The notes beneath the pieces are model-generated. The model was not told the DNA's origin, ran no database searches, and saw only the letters and a list, made by a program, of their open reading frames with translations. Of a stretch of 64,000 nt of DNA, positions 38,566 to 49,351 are shown piece by piece (within the stretch, counting starts at the first letter, position 1; the number at the start of each line of letters is the position of its first letter). The stretch covers positions 10,611,298 through 10,675,297 of the forward strand of contig NC_023749.2 in the NCBI RefSeq assembly GCF_000499845.2, written 5' to 3'. The DNA comes from Phaseolus vulgaris (lineage: Eukaryota; Streptophyta; Magnoliopsida; Fabales; Fabaceae). The translations under genes were made by a program, and so were the position numbers.

Positions 38566-41500
38566 TTAGGAGAGATTATTAAGATCAAGAATACCTAACT
38601 CATTTCTTAGGAAAAATAACCTCTCTTTTGGTAGTGGTTTTGTGAAGATGTTAGCTAATTGCAGTTTGGTATTCACAAACTTCACTTCACAGTTCCCATT
38701 GTTTACATGATCCCTAATGAAATGATGTCTTATCTCAATATGGTTGGTCCTTGAGTGCTGAATTTGACTTTTGGCAAGATTGATGGCACTTGTGTTATCA
38801 TACATCAAATGAACTTTGCTGATTTGTAATCCAAAGTCTGCTAGTTGTTGTTTGAGCCATAGAATCTGTGCACAGCAACTACCAATAGCTATATACTCAG
38901 CCTTAGCAGTAGAGAGAGCAACACATGCTTGCTTCTTGTTATGCCATGAGATTAGGCTTGAGCCAAGGAGGTGGCAAGTGCCACTTGTGCTCTTTCTATC
39001 TAGCTTGCAACCTGCAAAGTCAGAATCTGAATAACCAATTAAATGAATTGGAGAGTGAAAAGGATACCATAATCCAACAGATGATGTTCCTTTGAGATAT
39101 ATCAGAATTCTTTTTGCAGCTTTGAAGTGTGACTCTTTAGGATTTGCTTGATATTTAGCACAAAGACACACCGCAAACATGATGTCCGACCTACTAGCTG
39201 TTAGATATAGCAAAGAGCCAATCAATCCTCTGTATTTGGTTTGATCTACACTCTTTCCAGCAGAATCAACATCCATGTAGCAGCTTGATGGCATTGGAGT
39301 GCTTGCTTCTTTGCAACTCTCCATTTCAAATTACTTGAGAATCTCTTTGCAATACTTTGATTGACATAGAAAGATCCCATCCTTTGTTTTCTTAACCTGT
39401 AATTCAAGAAAGAAAGACAATTCTCTCATCATAGACATTTCAAACTCACCTTTCATTGCAGCCACAAATTCTTCACACAAACTATCTTGCGTAGCACCAA
39501 AGATGATGTCATCAACATAAATTTGCACAAGTATTATTTCTGAATTTGACTTTTTGATGAAGAGAGTCTTGTCTACCATTCCCCTTTCATAACCATGACA
39601 TAGCAGAAAGTTGTTAAACCTCTCATACCACTGCCTTGGAGCTTGCTTCAGGCCATACAAAGCTTTTTTCAACTTGAAGACATGGTTGGGATGTTTATGA
39701 TCTTCAAAATCCGGTGGTTGATCTACATACACTTTCTCATTGATGTAGCCATTTAAGAAGGCACTCTTGACATCCATTTGGAAGAGTTTGAAACCACTCA
39801 TACAAGCAAAAGCTAACAGCAGCCTCACAGCCTCCAACCTTGCAACAGGGGCAAAGGTTTCACCATAATCTATGCCCTCCTCTTGATTGTAGCCTTTGGC
39901 AACTAACCTTGTTTTGTTCCTTGTGATCACACCATCTTCATCTAACTTGTTCCTGAAAACCCACTTCGAACCTATAATGTTCATTTCATCTGTTTTAGGA
40001 ACAAGAAACCATACCTCATTCCTTGCAAACTGATTCAACTCTTCATGCATAGCTTCAACCCACTTCTCATCCTTGAGAGCTTCATTAATTGACTTTGGTT
40101 CAATTTGAGATACGAAAATTGTGTGCCTGCAGAAGTTTGAGATGGAGCTTCGTGTGGAGACACCTTCCTTTATCTGCTTTATGATGTTTTCCACTGACAG
40201 ATCTCTAGGAATCCTCCACTATTTGGGCAACTCACTCTGTTGCAGAATTTCAATCGGTTGTTTCTACGAATCAACCGGTTGTTTTTCTGCACAGATTTCT
40301 AGCTTCTCCAAACTGATGCTTTGTTCATCCTCTTCAGCTCTGGTCTTTGGGATTTGGATGTTTCTGTGATCTACCTCATCAAAGACAACGTGAACTGATT
40401 CTTCTACAGTCATCAACCTCTTATTGTAGATTCTATATGCATGACTTGTGACAAAATACCCTATGAAGATGCCAAGATCTGCTTTCTCATCAAACTTCCA
40501 CAAGTTTTCCTTTCCATTGTTGAGAACGAAACAACTGCAGCCAAAAACTCTGAGATGGTTGATGTTAGGCTTCCTTCCATTGAAGAGTTCATATGGAGTT
40601 TTCTTCAAAATGGGCCTAATAAGCACTTTATTCATTACATAACACGAAGTGCTCACTGCATCCGCCCAAAAGTACTTAGGAAGAGATGATTCACTAAGCA
40701 TTGTCCTTGCTAGCTCTTCAAGAGACCTGTTCTTCCTCTCTACCACACCATTCTGCTGTGGAGTTCTTGGAGCAGAGAAGTTGTGCAGAATCCCCATCTT
40801 CTCACAGAATTTCTAAACTTCTCATTTTGGAATTCTCCTCCATGGTCACTTCTAATAGAGCCTATGTTGCAGTTCTTTGTATTTTGTAGCCTTCTTGCTA
40901 GCTTTTTGAATGCAGAAAAGGCATCACTCTTTGATTCCAAGAAAAGAGTCCACGTAAACCTAGAAAAGTCATCAACAATAACAAGAGCATAATAATTTCC
41001 ACCAAGACTCATAGTTCTTGAGGGTCCAAAGAGATCCATGTGAAGAAGTTCAAGGGGTTTTAAAGAAGAAACAACATTTTTTATTTTAAAAGAACTTTTC
41101 ACTTGTTTCCCTTTTTGGCATGCTTCACAAATGTGATCCCTCTCAAACTTGAGCTTTGGTAGCCCAATCACAAGATCCCTTGAAATTAACTTGTTCAAGT
41201 GATTCATGTGAATATGAACAATTCTTCTATGCCAAAGCCAAGATTCGTCTTGCTTGGATAGAAGACATCCAATTGAACATGGTGAAGAGATATCTAGAAG
41301 ATACACATTATTTTACTCTCTTACCTTACCAACATTACCTCTTTTGTGTTGGGTAGACAGATTTCACATGTATTTGACTTGAACATCACTCGATATCCCT
41401 TGTCACATAGTTGGAAAATGCTCAGCAAATTGTGCTTTAGACCTTCTACATAAAGCACATCATGAATGACCAAGATGTCTTTGTCTCCTATGAATCCTCT

Positions 41501-42710
41501 CCCAAGAATCCTTCCTTTGTTGTTGTCCCCATAGGTGACATGCCCTTCTTGCTTAAAGGAGATGCTCAGGAACTTTGATTTGTCCCCTGTCATGTGCTTG
41601 CAGCATCCACTGTCCAAGTACCATTGTTGCTTGCTCTCCTTCAAGATTTCCTACAAAGAAGATTTTCAAGTACAAAGATTTGGTCCCCTTATGAATATGG
41701 GTCCATTTTGTTTATATTCATCAATTGAATCTTTATTGCACTTAGGAATCCACTTCATAAAGTCTCTAGGAACAACAGATTTTCTGATTTTACAGAACCT
41801 CGCAGAATGACCTCTTTTCATGCAATAGAAGCATGTAACAATCGGTTGTTTCGATGGTCCAATCAGTTGTTTTTCTGGCATTTTCGAAAATGATTTTAAA
41901 AATCTATCTTGTTTGTTTTGTGGGTTAAAGCCCAATCCAGCTTTTTCAAAAACACAGTTTTGAGATGCCAAGACATTCTCAAAGTTGGATTGACCTTCAG
42001 AAAGCTTATCCACAGTTTTAACAAGATAGTGAACCTTATTTTCAAGATTTTCGCAATTTTCACAAACAAGAGTATTACACTTGCAAGAGGAGTTTTTGTA
42101 AATGATTTCAAGGTTTTCAAAATCTGTTTTTGAATTTTCTAATTCCTCTTTCAGTGATTTTACTCTGTTTTCAAGCTAGCTTTTCTTTTAACCGACTGTT
42201 CAAGAGGGCCAATCGGTTGGCTTCTTCATGCGTTTCTTGAAAAGCTTGAAGTAATTGACCATAATTTTCACAGTTTGAGGAGTTAGATGAACTTACACTA
42301 CTTGAGTCATCCTCCTTTCTGGCCATGAAGTAGAGGTTGAGGCTTTTCTTGTTTTGCCTTCTTTTCCTTCTTGCTTGACTCTTTGACCTTGCCTCCTTTG
42401 GTTCATTGTTTCCATGAGTAGCCTTGAGTGTGTCCTACATCTCTTTAGCAGTTTTGCATTTTGATATCCTGAAAAACTCATTAGTATCTAGTGTAGAAGC
42501 TATTATGTTTTGAGCAGTACAATCAAGCTTGGCCATTTTACATTCATCATTGGTACATTGAGACCAAGGTTTTGCAATGAAAAACCCGTTCTTTTGAAAC
42601 TTTGGAATGTAAGGACCATTCTCAATTGAGTCCCAAATTCCTTGATCAATAGATTCCAAAAAGATTTTCATTCTAGCTTTCCAGTATTTGTAATTCAATC
42701 CACAGAATGA
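38566..42710 (-). pseudogene. gag-pol of copia 1, disrupted
   Basis: Domains appear in order on the minus strand. They are: gag (about 42710-42435, FFRISKCKTAKEM followed by a stop where Trp is expected); zinc knuckle (CFYCMKRGHSARFC, about 41850-41800); protease (WYLDSGCCKHMTG, about 41625); integrase (HRIVHIHMNHL, DLFGPSR and SDHGGEFQN, with a frameshift near 40800); reverse transcriptase (40194-39331, FQMDVKSAFLNGYI and VYVDDIIFG); and RNase H (39324-38566, YRGLIGSLLYLTASR and SDSDFAGCKLDRKSTSG). Gag has no in-frame ATG. At least five stops or frameshifts separate the open segments, including one between reverse transcriptase and RNase H at about 39328. It cannot make a full polyprotein. 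Confidence 0.9.
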
Positions 42711-42779
42711 AGGTGGTATAGAAAAAGGATTTTTGGATCAACTTGAATAACTTTCAAGAACCAAGCTCTTGATGCCAAT

Positions 42780-43905
42780 TGTTAGAATGTATGGCTTTAA
42801 ACTAGAGGGGGGAGGGGGGGTGAATGGTTTAAAGAGAGATTTTGAAAACTTTTAAGCCTTGAATGAAATTACTTCGAGAATATCTTGATTAAGAAATCAG
42901 TTTTTCAAAACACAAAGTAAAAAGCACAGTACCAGAAAAACAATCGGTTGTTTATACCAATTTACAAATAACAAAATTGAATTTAAAGAGTTAAGGGATA
43001 GAGAAAATGCACACAAAGATTTATACTGGTTCACTCTAAACCCAGAGCTACATCCAGTCTTCTCAGAAACCACTGAGGAACACCACTAAGCAATCAAACC
43101 TAGATCACTTACAACACAACCAAGAAAGTGACCTTGATCCCATCAAGACACACACTTCTCTTGGCCAACACACCAACACTAAGAATGTTGATCTTGATCC
43201 CCTCAAGAACACACAACACTTCTCAGCAAACACACAAAGATTCTTGTTCAACAAATACAAGGATTACACTTTTTACAGAAGCAAATCTGAAATCAATACA
43301 AGCAGAAATCCTATCTCACACTCTTTGATCAATCTCAATCTCTAAGCAATCTCAACTCTTTGAAAAACTCAAAATACTTGTGTAAAAACTTCTTAATTCA
43401 AAGCTGTTTTTCTGAATATATTAAAAGATGTTGTTTGTTATCAAATCTTAACAAACTTATTCATTGCATTTAAGGATTGGTCAACATTAAAGACTGGAGC
43501 GTAAACAGTTAGAAAAACATTTAATGCTCAGTCAAAGTGTAAACCATTTTTCTGTTATGGTACCAAAACAAACAATCGGTTGTTTCCACGAATCAATCGG
43601 TTGTTTTGGTTCTAACAGCTCAACCATTTGAAAAACAGTTTTCAACCTTTTCTAAAAACTCCTAAGTATAAAACAATCGGTTGTTTCGACAAAACAATCG
43701 GTTGTTTTTCACTTAGTTTGAAAAACACTTTTCTTCTAAAAAGATTGAGAATTCCTATGCTTTGGATTCAATCAAGAGTGGATTACATAAACAATCTACC
43801 CTAGATCCTATCTAAGACAGCTCAGCAACAACAAGCATAGTCAAGCCTTCAACATCCTTCAAAGGGTTTGGATTCTTCAAAGCTTGAACACCACTTGGTT
43901 CAACA
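42780..43905 (-). repeat. 5' LTR of copia 1
   Basis: Direct repeat of 37155-38242, complete at both ends (minus strand TGTTGAACCAAG to CATTCTAACA). It contains five copies of the AAACAATCGGTTGTTT-type motif: one near 42938, two near 43569-43605, two near 43672-43710. Confidence 0.9.
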
Positions 43906-44162
43906 ATATTATCCTCTCAACTTGCTTGAACTTCTTTAAAACTATTATTACAAGCTATGAAGCATAGACACGGACACAACATGGATACAGATACGAAGAT
44001 ACGGCTAAATTGAAAAATATAGAATACGAGACACGACATATATATATATACATATTGTTAAAATATATTAATGTACTTCCTAATCTGAAAAATTAAAAAA
44101 TATATATATTTATAAAAAAATCTAACAAAAGATAAACATATTTAAATTATAATGTTTGAATT

Positions 44163-46372
44163 TTACATTTGTTCATCCTCATTGAAAAATACAACTTCTA
44201 ATTCTGGTTCATCAAGAGATAAATTAACAATCTCAAGAATTTCATTTTCATCCAATGAAAAATCATCTCCTGCAATATTCCACAATTTAGTTTCCTCTTC
44301 TTTGTATTTTGAGGAATTTCTTGATAGAAGACGGAGATTACTATGGATAAATATTAGATCCTATGCCCTTTTAGGTGTCATCTTATTTCTTTTCAGAGAA
44401 TGTATGAAAGAGTAGGTACTCCAATTTCTTTCACAACAAGAAGAAGAACATGGTTGTCCAAGTAGCTTAAGAGCTATCTTCTGAAGTGTTGGTGCATGAG
44501 TTCCAAGAACAATCCACCATGATTTTGCATCCATTTTACTTCTATCCCTTAAAGAGTCAGCATCATCAAAATCTTCTCTTCGACCTGAAAAGTTTGCAAA
44601 CTCTATATTTACCTGTGTCCTTATGTTTGCATCATCAAAGTATCTCATAAAACATTTTTTTCTTTCCTGAGTAATTTCATGATCTTGATGTGGGGCAAGT
44701 CTTTTTGAATCTTCATCTAACCATTCACGATTATAATATCTACAAAATTAAAAACATATAAACATAAATCAATATAATATTATAAATTTATGATATTATA
44801 AATAATATGTACACAACAAAATATAATTATGAAATAATTTAACTATATAATGTATTACCTTGGATTTAAAGAATGAGCCAGACAATGAAGAAGTGTGCTA
44901 CTCTTATCCAACGATCAATTAATATTAACTCCACTACATTGAAAAATGATGAATATTCAACTTTTGTCTTCCTTTCATGTTGGTATATGACTATTTTCAC
45001 ATTTTCAATCATTGAATCCCACATTCCATATACCAAGTGAAGAGATGCCATATCCGTATCTGTTTTTTAAGAACATCATAAATAGGGGCAGTAAAAGCAA
45101 GTATATAATCAACCTTCATCCACCAATTATCATTCAACAAAATTTCTTTCACAAATTGTGCACTATCCACATTATCCTTTTTGTAAAAAGACCATTCATC
45201 ACTAATAACCATCTCTTGGAGTCCTTTTTTCAAACTTCTAAACCTTTTTGACATGACTATGGTTGAAGCAAATCTTATTGGAGCAACAGAGAGCAACTTC
45301 AATGAGTTGAAATTATTGAACATTGATAATCTCATAGAGTGTCCCATAATAAAGTTTTTAACAAAGGTAGCATCATCAACAATTTGTTAGATCTAAGAAC
45401 ATTGATGATAAATATCACTATTTTTATCAGTATTTTTTGCTGCACAAATATTTTCAATGCAAGATTCAATGTGTGAACTGCACAAGGAGTCCAATAAATT
45501 GAAGGAAATTCATATCCTATGAGCATACCCGCTGCCTTACATACAACTGCATTATCAGTTATTATTTGTACCACATTGTTGTGTCCAACCTCCATAATTA
45601 CATCTCTCATGTGTTTAGCAATAAATTCTTTGTCCTTTATCTCACCAGATCCATCTACTGACTTTAAAAACATTGATCCCCACTCAGTGATAGCCATGAA
45701 ATTTATGAGTGGTCTTCTTTGAGGATCACTCCACCCATCACTAACAATTGTTACACCTTTCTGATTCCACGAGTTTCGTATAGGTTGCAAAAGATTTTCT
45801 ACATGACTTCTTTCCTTTGAAAGCAAAGGACCTCTCAATTTATTATATGTTGGCGGTACATATCCACTAAGATTAGAAGTATTGGTTGCATTAGAAAATG
45901 CACTTCTATAATAAGGACTTATTGCTAAATGAAACGGTAGTCCTGAAGAATAAAACATTCTTGCAATTTCACAATCAAGAGTATCTCTCATCTGAATATT
46001 GAAAGCAGCTTGTAAAAAACCTTTGAATTTTGGGTTAACATCACTCCTAGTCTGATTTCCTTCATCAGATACAGGTGGTAGAGAGACTTTTTTTTGTTTC
46101 AAACCCTCTATTTTCAATTTTGCTTCATTGTCTAATTTTTTTAACTCAACAAGTTTTGACGCGGTCACATACGGACAACTTCTAACTCCTGCTCCCGTAA
46201 GTTTTAATAAATGAGCTCTTACTCGAGTGTAAGATCCATTCAATATAAAATTACACAAACTACATTGGATCATATTATTTCCACCACCAGTTGTTTTTCT
46301 TAGCTTTGAAACATATCTCCACAAAGGTTTTGTTTCATCTTCTTGTTCGATAGCTTGATTAGGTATATTCAT
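44163..46372 (-). pseudogene. hAT transposase, frameshifted
   Basis: The first exon (46372 to about 45335) opens with a BED-type zinc finger (IQCSLCNFIL with a downstream His and Cys, residues 35-70). It continues into a DUF659-like transposase core (GVTIVSDGWSDPQRRPLINF, and CAVHTLNLALK near residue 305). Frameshifts follow near 45380, near 45060 (KKQIRIW against the family frame leading to LHLVYGMWDSMIE) and near 44925. A GT-AG intron is likely between about 44857 and 44741. The C-terminal hAT dimerisation region is readable (LLGQPCSSSCCERNWSTYS, about 44465-44415), with a stop at 44165-44163. Intact relatives are about 700 residues. At least three frameshifts make this copy inactive. Confidence 0.85.
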
Positions 46373-46758
46373 CTTAATTTCCTAACAAAAATAAATTAAA
46401 TATAATAAATTTACTTAAATATAAAAATCAAATAAATTCATCTAATAGATATAATTTATGAATAAAAAACAAAACATGTAGTAAATTAAAAATTAATAGT
46501 AGTATAATATACTAGATTTTTTAAAATAAACATTCTAACCGGGTTAGAGATTGAGTCGTCCAAGGTGGTGAATCTCAGGTAGACCAATCTCTGTCTTGAG
46601 ACTAATTTTCTTGTTGAGCTTTAGCGATGAAAATCGAGTGGAAGTTCACCTCTCCAATGCTCAAGAGAAAGAGTGTAAGATATATGATTAATAACTAAAT
46701 GGATTGAGTATTAAGTAAGTCAGAAATACTCCTTCATTATTGTATTTATAGACTTGTG

Positions 46759-47345
46759 TTTATCATTAAGTGGTTATATTTACATAACCATAAATATTTA
46801 TCATGAAGTGGTTATATCTACATAACCATAAATATTTATCATTAAGTGGTTATATTTACATAACCATAAATATTTATTATGAAGTGGTTATATTTAAATA
46901 ACCATAAATATTTATCATTAAGTGATTATATTTACATAATCATAACTATATGATTATATTTAAATAAGCATAAATATTTATCATTAAGTGGTTATATTGA
47001 CATAACCATAAATAATTATCACGAAGTGATTATATCTACATAACCATAAATACTTATCATTAAGTGGTTATATTTACATAATCATAATTAAGTCATTATA
47101 TTTAAATAAACATAAATATTTATCATTAATTAAGTAATTATATTTACATTATCATAAAAATATTTATCATAATAACTATCAAAACATTTATCATTAATGG
47201 ATTATATTTACATAATCATACAAATATTTTTTTTTTAAGTGTTTATATTTATATAATCATAAAAATATTTATCATTAAGTATAATCATAAAAATAATTAT
47301 TTGATTATATTTATATTAACATATAAATATTTATCAATAAGTAGT
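46759..47345. repeat. Minisatellite with a 38-bp unit inside the hAT element
   Basis: Units of 38 bp beginning TTTATCATTAAGTGGTTATA and ending CATAACCATAAATA are exact or nearly so at 46759, 46797, 46835 and 46873. They then continue with more substitutions and length changes to about 47345. Within each unit GGTTAT and ATAACC face each other, so a unit can form a short hairpin. Confidence 0.88.
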
Positions 47346-47789
47346 AATTAATAACTAGTTATATTTATTTAGAGTTATTTAAAGTATTATAATTAAATAT
47401 AAAATATTGTGATTTAAAATATTTTATTTCTTTTGAAGTTAAAATTTAATCTTATAATATTAATATTTAATAAAAATATTATTGTTTAAAAATTAATTTA
47501 AATTATAAAATGTAATTTAATGGCAAGCCCCAAAGCAAGTACCGTGTGATTGTCACTCTTGAAATAAATAAAGGAAAAGCAGGCACATGTCAGTAATAAA
47601 TTAATGAATCTCAGTTTTCCTTTAAAAAAAAAAGAAATCCTAACGCTTCATCTTCTTCTTTCTTTCATCAGAACTTCACAGTCATCTTCGTCACTCCTTC
47701 ATCTTCTCCGTTCTCCTCCACATCCTCCACGCATTTAAAAGTATCCACTGCGTGTCCACAATCTAGGTTGTGTCCAGCCCAACTCACTA
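47346..47789. other. hAT non-coding right arm
   Basis: AT-rich DNA is followed at 47640-47750 by a TCTTC-rich stretch resembling a plant 5' leader, and then by GTGTCC words near the transposon end. No gene is supported. The TCTTC stretch might be captured host sequence. Confidence 0.4.
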
Positions 47790-47794
47790 CATTC

Positions 47795-49313
47795 TGTTGA
47801 AGATGGTTGTTGCCCTTTCAAGACATGTGTTTGATGAAGTCATTTGTGTACATGTATAGTTGTATTTGCTTTAAGAATGTCTTAGGTATAAGTTAGAGGT
47901 TGTTTAAGATTAGACTTTTTGTTGGGTAACTCGCCTCTTAACCCCTGACCATGTGATAAGAGTAAGCACAAATTTTCTGAAACTGTTTTTCACATGTTTT
48001 GCAAAAACACCTTTACTGCATAAAAATAAATATGTTCTTTTCTAAATAAACAGATTCTTTTTTAAACTGATGCATTGACTAAGTCTTTCGAAAATCAGGT
48101 TTTGTGCATCAAGTATTTTGACTAAGTCTTCTCTCTTTCAAAACGATTGTGTTTCAATAGTCAAGTTTTTTCTGTTATCGTTTTGAAAAATAAATCTGTT
48201 CATCTGTAAATGAATGGATTCTTTTTAGTCTGGTGCCATGTGTATCTTAAAAGCTTTTTTCGTTTTATCCTTGCACCAGAATGGTTGACTGAGTCTCCTT
48301 CAAATAACAAATTCTCTAACTGCTTTTGAAAATAAATATGTTCATTTTATTTCAATCTGTTCTTTTTATAACAGCTTTAACTGTTTTTTGAAAAATTGTT
48401 ATAAGTTGTTTTTATATAAAAAGAAAACTTGTTCCTACGTTTAAAAAAGAATCATACATTTGAGAAAACAAGTTTTACATCAGAGAATTAAGGATTTACA
48501 GAGAATTGGCATGTGTTCTTGAAAGATTTCAAAAATCAAAAGTGTGCTTGTTCTTGTTTGGTTCTAAGGCTTGGTGAGAGGTGTTGCTACTGTGTGAGCA
48601 ATCTGTTCTACTGGTCTAAGGCAGATTTATGCATCCTCTATCAGGTGTATTCGTTTCATTTTTCAAATTCTTGTAAAAGTGTGATTGTAAACTCTTCTTG
48701 ATAGGGTTTCTTGAAGAGTGTGTGTGCTGAAATAGTGCTTTTCAGCAAGTGTGTCAAGTTTCTTGTAGGGTTCAAGAACAGTGGTTGTGTAAGTGTGTTT
48801 GGTACATTTTGTTTAGTGGATTTCACCATGGATTAGGTGAGACTGGATGTAGCTCATTTGAGTGAACCAGTATAACTGTTGTGTGTTCATTTCTCTTCAT
48901 CCATGCACTTGAATTCTTGTTTATCTGTTAATCTGCCAGAAATTGAATATGTTCAATTAAAAATAAATTTGTTCTTTCTGGGCTTGTTCATACAGTTCTT
49001 ATTTTCTGGAAAATCAGTTTGGTTCTGTGAAGAAGATATATGATCTGTTAAATACAACTGGAACAGGTTGATTGTGATAGGTTACCCAATTGATTGTCAA
49101 GCTAATAATTGAACCTTAATCACTTGCTTAAAAATTGAAGGTCACTGTTTTTGCTGTTCACAGTTTTCTCTTTAAAATCAGTGTGTGTGGCTTGCAAATT
49201 AATCTGTATAATCTCAAGATTAACTTGGTTGATCTAAACGTTTTCAAACATAAACAGTGTCAAAATAAATCTGTTCACCCCCCTCTTGAACTTTGACACT
49301 ATTGAACCCAACA
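47795..49313 (+). repeat. 5' LTR of copia 2
   Basis: Direct repeat of 55546-57115. Compared with the 3' LTR it has about 40 extra bases near 48480-48515 and lacks about 75 bp before its 3' end, including the second motif of a palindrome pair. Confidence 0.93.
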
Positions 49314-49351
49314 ATTGGTATCAAGAGCTAGGACTTGTATTTTAATCAAGT

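Larger units (their letters stand above)
37155..43905 (-). mobile_element. Sirevirus-like Ty1/copia retrotransposon, decayed (copia 1)
   Basis: LTRs lie at 37155-38242 (3' LTR on the minus strand) and 42780-43905 (5' LTR). Both outer ends are flanked by ATATT (37150-37154 and 43906-43910). The minus-strand primer-binding site follows the 5' LTR (TTGGCATCAAGAGC, 42779 downwards), and a polypurine tract (AGGGGGAG) lies next to 38243. The 5' LTR starts TGTTGAACCAAG. The 3' LTR lacks about 24 bp at that end, so the purine tract joins directly to AGCTTTGAAG. The coding region holds gag, protease, integrase, reverse transcriptase and RNase H in copia order. Confidence 0.92.

Noticed and set aside
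46759..47345. CRISPR-like array
   Set aside because: Units are contiguous without unique spacers and lie in a plant hAT transposon; this is a minisatellite.
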